From Thunnus maccoyii (lineage: Eukaryota > Chordata > Actinopteri > Scombriformes > Scombridae), in NCBI RefSeq assembly GCF_910596095.1, contig NC_056548.1, forward strand, positions 8,643,151-8,707,150: a stretch of 64,000 nucleotides of DNA, in the 5' to 3' direction. The notes beneath the pieces were generated by a model. The model ran no database searches and was not told the DNA's origin. It saw nothing but the letters and a program-made list of their open reading frames with translations. The position numbers were made by a program, and so were the translations under genes. Positions 29,801 to 37,621 of this stretch are shown piece after piece. The stretch's first letter is position 1, and each line of letters begins with the position of its first letter.

Positions 29801-29912
29801 AGAAGGTTTGGTCCGAAAGCCAGCCGAGCAAAGAGTCACACTTACCCTGCAGTTTTTGCATCACATTAGTGATGTCCAGGGACCCTCGACCGAACTGCTT
29901 TGGAGAGGCCAT
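26..29912 (-). CDS. syne1: Nesprin-1 (SYNE1), N-terminal part; 39 candidate coding exons, continues off the left edge
   Basis: Nesprin-1 is the outer-nuclear-membrane LINC protein that ties the nucleus to actin through N-terminal CH domains and a long spectrin rod; its C-terminal KASH domain lies outside this window. Exons in order of transcription: 29912-29846, 20740-20679, 17818-17723, 16259-16176, 15249-15157, 14890-14712, 14498-14302, 13598-13489, 13024-12974, 12808-12776, 12476-12369, 12239-12102, 11611-11447, 11320-11208, 11031-10863, 10764-10668, 10541-10521, 10205-10003, 9852-9688, 9552-9400, 9295-9152, 8515-8348, 8204-8046, 7962-7798, 7475-7341, 6925-6767, 6381-6173, 5287-5179, 5018-4854, 4565-4398, 4262-4086, 2776-2636, 2527-2367, 2144-1994, 1743-1516, 1408-1310, 1084-897, 783-660, 192-26. 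All junctions are GT-AG and phases agree; the sum is 5,321 nt, ending in phase 2. The translation follows human nesprin-1 almost exon by exon, as recalled. The start is the ATG at 29912 because MASPKQ aligns with the human N terminus; an in-frame ATG 63 nt upstream is less likely. Teleosts may carry two syne1 copies; which one this is cannot be told. Confidence 0.96.
2777..4085. other. SYNE1 intron containing a decayed LINE fragment
   Basis: This 1.3-kb intron separates exons 4262-4086 and 2776-2636. About 2,957-3,440 reads on the plus strand as an old reverse-transcriptase relic (separate entry). The remainder, including 3,440-4,080, shows no exon or repeat I can name. Confidence 0.6.
2957..3440 (+). 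mobile_element. Degraded non-LTR retrotransposon (LINE, L2/CR1/Rex-like) fragment
   Basis: An open stretch from 2978 reads [18 protein letters not shown]. This matches the reverse-transcriptase catalytic block (F/Y-A-D-D with following T and G/DES) of L2/CR1/Rex-type elements. Downstream translations in shifting frames recall the RT C-terminal region: a FYKS-like block near 3230 and a short IQ-L-Y-like block near 3335-3400. Stops and frame changes show it is dead. The family call is by recollection of motif style only. Confidence 0.55.
8516..9151. other. SYNE1 intron, no recognised element
   Basis: AT-rich intron between exons 9295-9152 and 8515-8348. Short homopolymer runs occur near 8,900 and 9,090. 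No exon, repeat family or regulatory motif was recognised. Confidence 0.5.
10521..10541 (-). other. syne1: Candidate 21-nt microexon of SYNE1
   Basis: Between the exons 10764-10668 and 10205-10003 there is a 21-nt segment with a CCTGTTACAG acceptor and a GTAAGT donor. It is phase 1 on both sides and adds seven residues (RSKTCNK). Without it the junction reads SDSS-I-DEAEG, which matches the human SVEEAEN region equally well, so it is probably a cassette exon. There is no transcript evidence here. Confidence 0.5.
10592..10642. repeat. (TA)n / (TTAA)n simple repeat in a SYNE1 intron
   Basis: Alternating TA followed by repeated ATTA units, about 50 bp, 25 bp from the end of the exon at 10668. 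Confidence 0.8.
12776..13024 (-). other. syne1: Two small in-frame SYNE1 exons (51 nt and 33 nt)
   Basis: Exon 13024-12974 (17 codons, [17 protein letters not shown]) has a T-rich tract and an AAG acceptor at its high-coordinate side and a GTGAGA donor. It aligns in place and character with the short exon of the human gene that follows DGQEDDE and precedes REDRV. A second exon, 12808-12776 (11 codons, [11 protein letters not shown]), has a pyrimidine tract ending in GATAG and a GTATGT donor. I know of no human counterpart for it. Both start and end in phase 0, so either can be skipped without a frameshift. The first is well supported by homology; the second rests on splice signals only. Confidence 0.65.
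16690..16748. repeat. (GT)n followed by (GA)n microsatellite in a SYNE1 intron
   Basis: About 17 GT units (16690-16724), then roughly ten GA units (16729-16748), within the intron 16260-17722. That intron otherwise shows no recognised feature. Confidence 0.9.
17819..20678. other. SYNE1 intron 2 (2.9 kb)
   Basis: Intron between exons 20740-20679 and 17818-17723. It holds one copy of the TAGGGCTGCAA-type MITE (about 18590-18708, ending in GTTGCAGCCCTA) and a CA-rich tract near 19840-19985. The ORF-like stretches here have no homology signal that I can see. Confidence 0.6.
18590..18708. mobile_element. TAGGGCTGCAA-type MITE, truncated copy
   Basis: Only the terminal part remains: ATCGATTAATTGAGTAAATC followed by the end GTTAGTTGCAGCCCTA. 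Located in SYNE1 intron 2. Confidence 0.65.
22197..22260. repeat. (CA)n microsatellite
   Basis: Nearly pure CA dinucleotides with a few interruptions, in SYNE1 intron 1. Confidence 0.9.
22320..22500 (-). promoter_or_regulatory. Promoter-like motif cluster inside SYNE1 intron 1
   Basis: Read on the minus strand, this region has in order a TTAAAT box, a CRE-like TGACATCA, a CCAAT box in reverse (ATTGG), then a GC-richer stretch. A possible donor (CAGACG|GTACGA) and an ATG lie downstream. The order suits an internal promoter of the SYNE1 gene. It is motif reading only, and no start site can be shown. Confidence 0.25.
24095..24390. mobile_element. TAGGGCTGCAA-type MITE, copy in SYNE1 intron 1
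   Basis: Begins with TAGGGCTGCAACTA and contains the family's characteristic GATTAAT-rich ends and the central GAAGCTGCAACCAG region. The far terminus is eroded. It shares order and wording with the copies at 18590, 27573, 30779 and 45335. Confidence 0.7.
25957..27089 (+). mobile_element. Internally deleted DIRS-type tyrosine-recombinase retrotransposon
   Basis: Inverted ends: 25957-26140 and about 26895-27089 are diverged reverse complements, sharing for example AGGCAGATGATCTGTGGTGA, and each outer boundary is GTT. An internal region at about 26760-26860 is complementary to both ends. Its first half (GAATAGACTGAAAGGGAAC) pairs with the left terminus and its second half (AACGAAATGTTATGACT) with the right terminus. 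This is the internal complementary region that defines DIRS elements. Coding remnants are a gag-like start (26336-26518, [10 protein letters not shown] then [14 protein letters not shown]) and, in another frame, the C terminus of a tyrosine recombinase (about 26512-26700, [20 protein letters not shown] with the presumed catalytic Tyr, [13 protein letters not shown]). Reverse transcriptase, RNase H and most of the recombinase are absent, so the copy is non-autonomous. No target-site duplication is seen, as expected for this class. Confidence 0.85.
27573..27903. mobile_element. TAGGGCTGCAA-type MITE, diverged copy
   Basis: Starts AGCTACAGCAATTAG and ends in AATTGTTTGTAGCAG. The middle has the family's ATGAAGACGTCATCTTGGAC block, here as a mirror-order match to the copy at 30779. 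Strongly diverged. Confidence 0.6.
29240..29380. repeat. Diverged direct repeat, copy 1 (partner at 30505-30650)
   Basis: Shares TTTTTGTAGTTTGGT, ATCACAAGAATGAA, CATATGAGATTAT-like and ATGGTGACAAAA blocks in the same order with 30505-30650. The two copies flank the first coding exon of SYNE1. Confidence 0.65.
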
Positions 29913-30151
29913 GTCGTCTCGCTGCAGCCGTGTGACAAGGTGGGTCACGGATGCTGAGAGCAGAAGATCCTTCACTACTGTCCTGAGTGGGACATCCCCT
30001 CTGCTCCTCCCTCCCTCCCTCTCACTCTTTCTTTCTCTCTCTCTCTCTCTCTCTCTAAATTCACTGCAGGACAGGGTCCAATTGAATCTCAGGTTTCATG
30101 CAGGGACAAGCAGGTTTACTGTCCAATAGAAGCACGTCTTCCATTCATTGC
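29913..30151 (-). other. syne1: 5' untranslated part of the SYNE1 start-codon exon
   Basis: Reading on the minus strand, a strong acceptor (long T tract, then CTTTTGCAG) ends at 30152. The exon would run from 30151 through the ATG at 29912 to the GTAAG donor at 29845. The leader holds a purine-rich (GA)n stretch, seen on the plus strand as (CT)n at about 30029-30056, and an in-frame ATG at 29975 that would add 21 residues. The acceptor implies at least one further noncoding exon upstream. Confidence 0.5.
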
Positions 30152-30504
30152 CTGCAAAAGAAAAAAAATTTTGTCAAGCAATTATCTCATTAAACAATTT
30201 TACTTACTCCTTATTAACTTATAAAATGTTTTTAAGACTACTTTTAGGACCAACTAAACTATTTAACTTTTGTTGTTCATATTGAAATCACCCTTGCAAA
30301 CTCAGTTTTTAGTTACTTTGTACCTAACTTTCGGAGTATTTTTGCATTTGGAACACTCATAAGTCATTGAAAAATTACCACCACCTCAATGTGAGAGTTT
30401 TAATTAATGATTTTGTCCTTGCTTTTGTGTTAATTAATATTTTTTGATTTACATGTTTTGTTTGTGTTGTCTTTAACGCCCTGTAAAAAGGATGCAACTC
30501 CAAA

Positions 30505-30650
30505 AAGAAAGTATGTCGTTTTTGTAGTTTGGTTACAACATATCACAAGAATGAATCCATATGAGATTATATGCAAAAAGAAAAAATAAATAAATAAATA
30601 AATAACATGGTGACAAAAGAGACTGTGTTGTCATTCATTAGGTCTTTTTC
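30505..30650. repeat. Diverged direct repeat, copy 2 (partner at 29240-29380)
   Basis: Same blocks and order as the partner; an extra AAATAAATAAATAAATAAATA tract is inserted in the middle of this copy. Confidence 0.65.
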
Positions 30651-30778
30651 AGAGAAGACATTTTGACATGTCATCGTAGTAAAAGTAGAACTAATAATAA
30701 TATTAACAATGACGGCTTCAGTTTCAATGTACCGGTATTGTGCATGCTGGCTTACTGCCATACTGGCTTAGAACAGTG

Positions 30779-31040
30779 TAGCTGCAACAATTAGTTAATT
30801 AATCAATTAGTTGCCAACTATTAAATTAATCACCAACTATTTTGATGATCTATTAATCACTTAGTCATCTTTTAAGAAAGAAAAAAAGGTCCCAATTCTC
30901 AGATTTCAGTTTCTTAAATGTGAATATTTTCAGCTTTTTTGTCTTCTCTGACAGTAAACTGAATATCTTGGAGTTGTGGACTGTTGGTCAGGACAAAACA
31001 AGACATTTGAGGACGTCATACTGAAATTAGTAGTCATTAT
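30779..31040. mobile_element. TAGGGCTGCAA-type MITE, copy upstream of SYNE1
   Basis: Starts TAGCTGCAACAATTAGT and carries the body blocks AGTAAACTGAATATCTTGG and ACATTTGAGGACGTCAT. The distal inverted end is not clear. It lies in the presumed noncoding 5' intron of SYNE1. Confidence 0.65.
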
Positions 31041-31711
31041 CTCTCCAGCAGTGTCAAGAGCAAATTAACAGGAAGTTACAAAATATAGATATATAGCTAA
31101 ACAAAGCTGCAAACATAAGATATAGCTATTTCAAGCAAGTATGAAAACAGGCATTACAGCTTCAAAAACACACATCTACATACAAGTCAAATAGTTACTG
31201 AACAGTGTACTATACTATAAACACGTGTTAAGATAAAGAGTGAGATATTTTTTTCATTTTGGTCCAAATTGGGGAAGTGCTCTCATACAGACCCAATAGC
31301 AATCCATTAAGTCTATCGCAAAAGGAAGTCGAGTTAGAAAAGGTATGAATCAGCCCAAAGTATCGAAGTTACAGCTTAAAAAGGCATAAACGTTTCCCTC
31401 CATAGCTTCCATCACATGCATGCCTGTCGTGCACACATAATAACTATCACAAAGTAAACTTTACTCAACTATAATTTATCAAACAAAGTTAGATACCTGC
31501 ACAGCTATTTGAATGGTGGTGTTTTGTGGTGTCAAAAGCGCCGGTTCAACCCGAGAGGAAGTTACCAAAACGCCACAAAACCAGAGACATAACGAGCATG
31601 AAAGCATCACAGAAAAGTAGTTCACGCCTCTGTAAACATGACCCTAACAACCAACACGACAACAAAACACTATCATTGTAATCAAAAAGTGCATCTGACG
31701 TTTCTTCTTAC

Positions 31712-31880
31712 CACTTTCGACACTGCAGAGCATGATAACTTTACGTAGGAAGTGTATCTGCGTGTGTGTGTGAGTGTGTGTTGCTTGGTTGCCAATGGTA
31801 ACGCTGAAAATGAAACATGGTAGCGTGAAGTGGAAGCGGTAGATGATGGGAGAGGAAGAGGAGAGTGGCACGCCAGCCGG
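31712..31880 (-). promoter_or_regulatory. Candidate SYNE1 noncoding first exon and promoter with an X-box-like motif
   Basis: On the minus strand a good donor (AAGTG|GTAAGA) sits at 31712/31711, about 1.6 kb upstream of the acceptor of the start-codon exon. The DNA just upstream is locally richer in G+C and CpG than its surroundings. It includes GTTGCC-AAT-GGTAAC at 31788-31802, which fits the RFX X-box form (two half-sites with a 3-bp spacer). The transcription start is not visible, so the outer limit is a guess. An open frame on the plus strand here (31843-32043) is not supported by homology. Confidence 0.35.
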
Positions 31881-34060
31881 CAGCAAACTGCACCAGCTGC
31901 AGGAGGAGGGGTCGGAAATGTGTGGTCTGGTTCTTGTCCTCCTAATTTATGAGAGACAAAAGGGTTCATTCTTCGGCTGGACACACAGGAATCCCCGGTA
32001 TCTCACTCTCTGTTTGGCACTTCATTGTGAGTTTATATCGTAGTGAGTGACAGTGTGCAGTTTGTGATACAAGTTTGTATATGAGTGGAGAAATACATGT
32101 ACTCTTGGACTGCAGGAAGTGAAATTTTGTGCCTTTCATGACACTCAAGGCCATCTTACATAATATATGATCAATAATACAATAAACAGCAGTAGTAAAA
32201 CAGTACAATCATCAGTAAAACATGCAATGAACAACAAAGTATAGCTCAGTATTTCTCGTATTTCCATTGTATACTTCTTTATACTTCTATTCTTCACTGC
32301 AGAGGAAAACATTTTAACTTTTTACTCTGCCAGTCTACCTTGGCCAGTTACAACAGTAAAATACTACTTACACATGAATGAATTCAATGCCATGTCTCAA
32401 TGTGACAGACACTGAAGATGATATGAGGCTTCAGCAGTCTGAGTTAGTTATATCAAGTGGATATCTGCCACATTTATAGTGCTTTTTGGCTAAAATTCCC
32501 TCTTTGTATAGTAACAGATATTAGCTTCAGATAAACTTTTAAATACATTGCATACATTACAAAATGCATAGAAAGATGACCGTGGATTTTGTCCCCCATC
32601 ACTTACATCGTAAGTGCATTATGGAGGGATCCTCTAATGGTCAGTATGAACAAGAGGAATGATTACAGCAAGAAAAACCTGTTTGAGTGTTCATTTGGGC
32701 TCCTGACTTGTGCATTGTGAACCCGTCCTTTAAGACATGTACCTACAAGTATGATTTGTGACATCTGAGCCAATCATGGTCCAGTATTCAGTTTACACAA
32801 GTCTGACATGTAAACTTGAAACCTGCAGTGCACATATACACTGAGAACATAAAGCAGTTAAACTTTTGAAATTAAAAATTATTTGCATATTCATATATTC
32901 AGGAATTTTAAATGAGGGAGAAGGAGAAGATGCAATTTGGAGGATTTTAAATGGGATAATTTAATTTTTTTTGTGGAAAAAAGCCATATCAAACACTAAT
33001 TATTATTCAGAGTAAAGTATTTTACATACATCTTAAAATATATCTTGAGGGGAGGGATCTTTTTGAAAAAATCCTGTGAACAGTTATTTCACAACCACTG
33101 TATAATATGCAATAATATCCTAAAACTAATCAAGCTACAATCAAGCAACAAATGAATCTTCATTTTAAGTATCTTAGTGCCATCTGCTGGACTTCTATGT
33201 GACATGTTTTCCATCATTGTATACATCAAGACAGTTTACTTTACAAGAAGCCTTCTCAGTGGCTTCTTCCTTTTAAAATTGTAGGATTGATTAAAAAAAG
33301 ATGGAGATTCAAATTAAATTAACTGCCCTAGCTCAGGTGATCCTTGCAAAGTGTCTATATGTAATAAAGACCCTGCTTTAATGCAGTGTTGTAAAAACCT
33401 ATAAAACAGGAAAGGAATAATTGCATATAGTATCAGCTGTTCAACTGCAGAGAGCTGGTTTGTAGTGTTGTCGGCCTCTCTGAGGGCAGGAGTGGTGTGG
33501 GAACAGAGCAACAATTGAAGGAAATCCCCACAGAGACTGAGGGCTTGATAGCCTGCAAACTCTCTGGTGGATGGTTAGATTTCCATGGGTTAGCTTATCC
33601 AGAACCTTGTCAAGACATTTGGAAACTTGTCCAAGACTTTTTGCGTCACAATGAAGGTTTACTGGATCTACTGTCTTTTTATTTAACCTTTCAGTTTTAT
33701 TAGGAAATGAGTGTACAGCAAAATAACATGTGTTGTGATCAGAGAAGTTGCAAAAGAACACATGTACCATGCCTTGATTTAAAAAAAAAAAAAAAGCCAA
33801 TTGGGCCATTGTTGAAATGTATTGATCCTAAGGAAATGATGCAAAAGGAAACAACTCTGTTTCCCAGTGTTATGTCCCACACAGATAAGCAATGCACTTG
33901 CTAATTTTAAAGCCAGAAAGGGAAGGAAGCATGACAGCAAAGTTTCCGCCATACCAAACACTGTTGAGAAAAAAAAGCAAAAAGCCTGTCTTGGAAAAAG
34001 CTTAGTGTTCGTCTGTCTGCTTGGAGTCAGTGTGGAAACTAACATCAGCCTGGTGGAATA
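31881..34060. other. Intergenic region between SYNE1 and MYCT1 (head to head)
   Basis: No coding exon is supported. Open frames such as 33441-33809 on the minus strand lack any family signal. A tandem GGAAGGAAG motif at 33921-33929, about 135 bp upstream of the MYCT1 start codon, is a candidate ETS-factor site in the presumed MYCT1 promoter. Confidence 0.5.
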
Positions 34061-35758
34061 ATGGCACAAAATGATACACATCCCATGTTGGAAATACTAA
34101 AATCATTTAATCTCGGTGAGTGCGTCTGTAATTGTTTCTTGTAGTAATTGTAGACTGAAGATCAAGGAGCAGTGTCCAAAAGCTGTAGCCATGCTTACTG
34201 TCAGAGTAACACGTTGTATTGTAAAATGCAGACATGCTGGTTTGTGGTGGTAGTTTCACATGAAAGCCTGTATTATCTCCAAAATGATCTTTTTATGGAC
34301 TACAGCAACACACCCTATTTTCAGATAGATGCATTTGCATTTGGAAAATCATCAACTGAAGTCTGAATAAAGTACTGAGTCGTTTAGGGCCAAAATAAAT
34401 ATCTGATTTGCTGCTATTGTTAAGAATTATCCAGACCACTCAGGTCGGTCTTACTGCTCCCCTGGGTCAAAACTAAGAAAACTAACATTCAGCAACTTCC
34501 AGGAAAACAAAGAACTGCTCAAAGTTCTCTTGGATAAAGGCTTAAAACTTTTCCGTTTGCCACTGCCTTTTATAAAGTTAAATTTAGAGCTAGACAGATT
34601 TTGATCTGTCTCTTCTTAAATTCTATTTGTATAGTTTTATATTACTTTGTTTTTCTTCTGTATCTATTTTTTTTATGTCGTATATAAGGGACTTCCAATT
34701 GCCTTGTTGCAGAAAGGTGATATACAAATAAACTAGTCGTACTTTGCCTTTTCTTGGTCGATAGGTCAGGGAACATTTGTAATCAATATTCATGTACAGT
34801 ACATTATCATTTCAGGATTTACATGAAAATCAAATGATGAAGTTTGTTTTGTTGTCAGCCAGGTTGGACTTCAGCACAGTGAGCTGTACAATCACACTAG
34901 TTAGACAGTTAACCCACACAGCGGGTATGATGTAAGATTTTTATGTAATGTGCCCAGTATAGCAGTGCCCAGCAATACCAAATCAATAGGAACAAAATTT
35001 CCATTTGGCACGTACAGTATGAGATCTACTTCATTCTCGTGATACATCTCTAGAAGCCATCCTCCTTGTCTATGCTAATAAGATTTTATCTTGCATTTTA
35101 AATGCAACTGAAACTGCCATCTGGGGAAATAACCTTCCTCATATTTACAACAATACAATGCATCCGGTCTTACATTCTGCCACAGTTTCCAGTCGTTTAA
35201 TGTCTTCAGGAGTTCCCCTTTTTTCTGACACTCTGCACTGATTTTTTATTTCCAGGTGATATGATTCTAGCCTTCTGTTTGTCTATGCTTGTGGGCCTGC
35301 TGCTTGGTGCGTTGGTCTACCTTCTGTTGACCTGGGCATCCAGACGCAGGGCCACCGCCAGGATCACCAGGCGCTCCAAAAAGAAGTCCCGCACTTCACA
35401 AGCACAAACCCCAATGACCAACCAGCTCGGCCTTTACCGAAGCACTTTTCTGAGCGTCTACAGACAACCCTCTCTGGAGCCAGTGGGCCCTCTTGGGCTC
35501 AAACCCGGGGCAGAGACCTCCACCTTTCGCCCGCTGGCCAAGAGAAGCAGGGCTGAGCTGGAGATGGGAGATGACACCCAGGTCACCATGCCTGAGGATA
35601 CGGCGGCTTCAACCTCATCGGATTCAGCATCCCTTGTGCCAAACAAGAGACATTCCTTCTGGTTGGGCGGCAACGGACTTAAGGGCTTCCTCCCCTCGCA
35701 GACTCCTCCTCCTGCATATGACAGCGTCATCCATGCCTTTGAAGAGACTTGCACTTGA
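34061..35758 (+). CDS. myct1: MYC target protein 1 (MYCT1), two exons, 185 aa
   Basis: Exon 1, 34061-34115, encodes MAQNDTHPMLEILKSFNL plus one base. Exon 2, 35256-35758, continues GDMILAFCLSMLVGLLLGAL. The intron is GT-AG, phase 1. The protein has a short N terminus, one transmembrane helix (residues about 20-44), a basic stretch just after it (SRRRATARITRRSKKKSR), a FYR/LYR...VYRQPSLE segment, and the C-terminal signature PPPAYDSVIHAF, which matches PPPAYESIIKAF of human MYCT1 (recalled). Length fits the family. Human MYCT1 is described as a direct MYC target enriched in endothelium and blood progenitors; the biochemical role is unclear. An annotation using only exon 2 would start at the internal Met at 35261 and lose the first 19 residues. 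The head-to-head position with SYNE1 matches mammals and supports the call. Confidence 0.93.
34435..34740 (+). mobile_element. LINE-derived tail fragment in the MYCT1 intron
   Basis: The stretch ends GATATACAAATAAA. Upstream it translates weakly to the terminal segment common in fish LINE open frames (an FSNFQENKELL...KGLKLFRLPLPF-like run), followed by a T-rich 3' UTR. Heavily decayed. Confidence 0.45.
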
Positions 35759-36102
35759 AACTGTCAGCATAACTACAACAAGAAGTGGAAAAGTTAAATT
35801 ACAGTTGACTTTCTGTTCTGGCTGTGTTCTGCTCTTTTATAAGGGACGGTTATGTCTGCATACTGGGAGATCAGACCATCCCTGCCACTTTTCAGTTTGT
35901 CCTTAACTGATTTTGCTGCAGAACAGCTATGAAATGTCAGCTCAGTATATATGTTATGGAATATTAATAGTTCATGACCATTTGCAGGGCATCTCATGAC
36001 ATGTTGTGGTCCATCAGTTGAGGCCTGGGGGTAGATCTTGCTGTAATCGTGTGAAGATGAGAGAAACACTGTGTGCTAGATAGTTATATTATCTAAAATC
36101 AC

Positions 36103-36108
36103 AATAAA
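36103..36108 (+). terminator. MYCT1 polyadenylation signal AATAAA
   Basis: Canonical AATAAA 345 nt after the MYCT1 stop codon, followed by a GT/T-rich stretch (GTGTTTGTGCTTTTGTG) from about 36133. The 3' UTR is therefore about 0.37 kb. Confidence 0.7.
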
Positions 36109-36714
36109 GATTGAATGGTGAATTTATTCCAGTGTTTGTGCTTTTGTGCACAAATGAAACACATCAGAGAATCATTATCCATTCAAAATCTATTGATATA
36201 ATGCTGTCATCCAAAGACTGATATGTTAAATAGAGGATCCATGCGCTAAAATCAATTACCTTAATAATACTTAACACCATGACAGGAAGGTGGTTACCAG
36301 CACATTCATCACATCAAGGTCTCGTGTCAAGAATGTCACTTCAACTTGCATTACAAAGATGGGGTGCGTCGTATGAAGTTGCCATTATGAATGAAACCCC
36401 CGTTTGAGGTGCAGCAATAAGTCTGGTATTGATTATATCAGCCAGTGCGCTCGACTCCATGTCAGACTGTATTAAAATTTGGTTAAATTGCAAACAATTA
36501 CCGCCAGGAATTTCTTGAAAGGCTTATCATGTGTGTTGGTTGCTTGCCTTTTTATGTGGACTTGAAATTCAGGGTCTATTTTCCGTGCTACCTGCCTCAT
36601 GGCAACCCGCTGTAAAAGCCACAACCCCAAAGTGCGCCAGCGGAAAAGCGCCTGGCGACACCACCGCACTGTGCGCCGACTGCCTCTGGACTAACGCTAG
36701 AAAAGCGGTGTCAG

Positions 36715-37339
36715 GTACGTACAACTGCATTATGTTTCCATAGAAAACCACCTTGATGAAAGCACTTCTGTATTTTACACCGCAGTTTATTCGTCTCGTC
36801 AGCATTGTGTCAGTCAGACTGCTGCATGCGGTCATATATATAAGACGCCTTTGAATGAGAAATACATTTGCTGTTATGTAGTGAATTCTTTACAGAGCAG
36901 ATGATGGCTCTTTTACTGCTGTTAATCTACATCCTTCAAAGCAATAGACCAGTTATTATCTTTAACCAATGTTTTTCTATTGAAACAGTACTGTTTTATT
37001 CTTCTTCTGTCTGCATTAAAATACATTAAAGGTCTATTAAATATAGAAATTGGAATATTTGAGTTCACATCCTTGTCTGGCTGCTGCTCTGGTGTTTGAC
37101 GTAAAATAGGAAGAACGGACAGTATCAGTACCCATGGAGACTGCGAGTGCCCTGATCTCCAATGCAGTGTTGCTGTTGCATAGAGACTGAGAAAAACTGT
37201 GATTTTCAAGGTTGATGCACTGAATGACAACGCGGCTATTTTAAGCAAGAGCCATCTTCCTCTCTTAGATTGCCTGTTGAATAACGGTGTGTGTGTATTT
37301 TTTTTATTCGTCTTTTCTTCCCCCCCTCCATTGCAACAG
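36715..37339. other. Presumed 5' noncoding intron of TULP4
   Basis: Lies between a CpG-richer block at about 36590-36714 ending in a consensus donor (GTGTCAG|GTACGT) and an acceptor with a C/T tract (TTGCAACAG) at 37339. The block before the donor is a candidate noncoding first exon of TULP4. No coding content. Confidence 0.35.
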
Positions 37340-37621
37340 GATTGCACAACTCTTCAGAGCCACATCAGGAAGACATGGGATGGGCTACTGGCATCAAAGA
37401 AGCTTCAGATCATTTCACTACAAACTCTGGAGTGCAGAGCTGCTTGATTGAATGAATACAGTGCTGGACATTGCTGTATGATGCATGTTGCCTCCCAGTA
37501 TATTATATTGTAAGCACAAAGAGCAGAGCAGCCATTAACCATCAGTGCATCATCTATCTGAATGGAAATATGGACACCTTCAATAGAGGAATTTTAACTC
37601 ATCATGTCCAGGAACTATGAG
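37340..37621 (+). other. tulp4: TULP4 exon with 5' UTR and the likely upstream start codon
   Basis: Exon bounded by an AG acceptor at 37339 and a GTATGT donor at 37622. Its last 18 nt encode MSRNYE in phase 0, starting at the ATG 37604-37606, directly preceded in frame by TAA and CTC-ATC. It splices in frame to the next exon (39740). Several short upstream ATGs in this leader could form uORFs. Confidence 0.65.

Larger units (their letters stand above)
20741..29845. other. SYNE1 intron 1 (9.1 kb), repeat-rich
   Basis: Largest intron of the window. It contains (CA)n at about 22197-22260, (GT)n at 22508-22530, an A-rich tract at 22631-22656, MITE copies at 24095-24390 and 27573-27903, the DIRS-type derivative at 25957-27089, and a promoter-like motif cluster at about 22320-22500. 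No spliced coding exon was found in it. Confidence 0.7.

Noticed and set aside
29736..29975. In-frame ATG at 29975 as the SYNE1 start
   Set aside because: It would add 21 residues unlike nesprin-1; the next ATG (29912) gives an N terminus that aligns with the known protein. Not excluded without transcript data.
31843..32043. 66-aa plus-strand frame (MMGEEEESGTPAG...) as a first exon of a new gene
   Set aside because: No homology recognised and no good donor after it; the stretch is better explained as promoter or 5' UTR DNA of SYNE1.
33441..33809. 122-aa minus-strand frame in the SYNE1-MYCT1 gap
   Set aside because: Low-complexity start (FFFFLN), no splice or family signal; chance ORF in AT-rich DNA.
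35458..35754. 98-aa minus-strand and 137-aa second plus-strand frames over MYCT1
   Set aside because: Shadows of MYCT1 exon 2, which has the recognised C-terminal signature.
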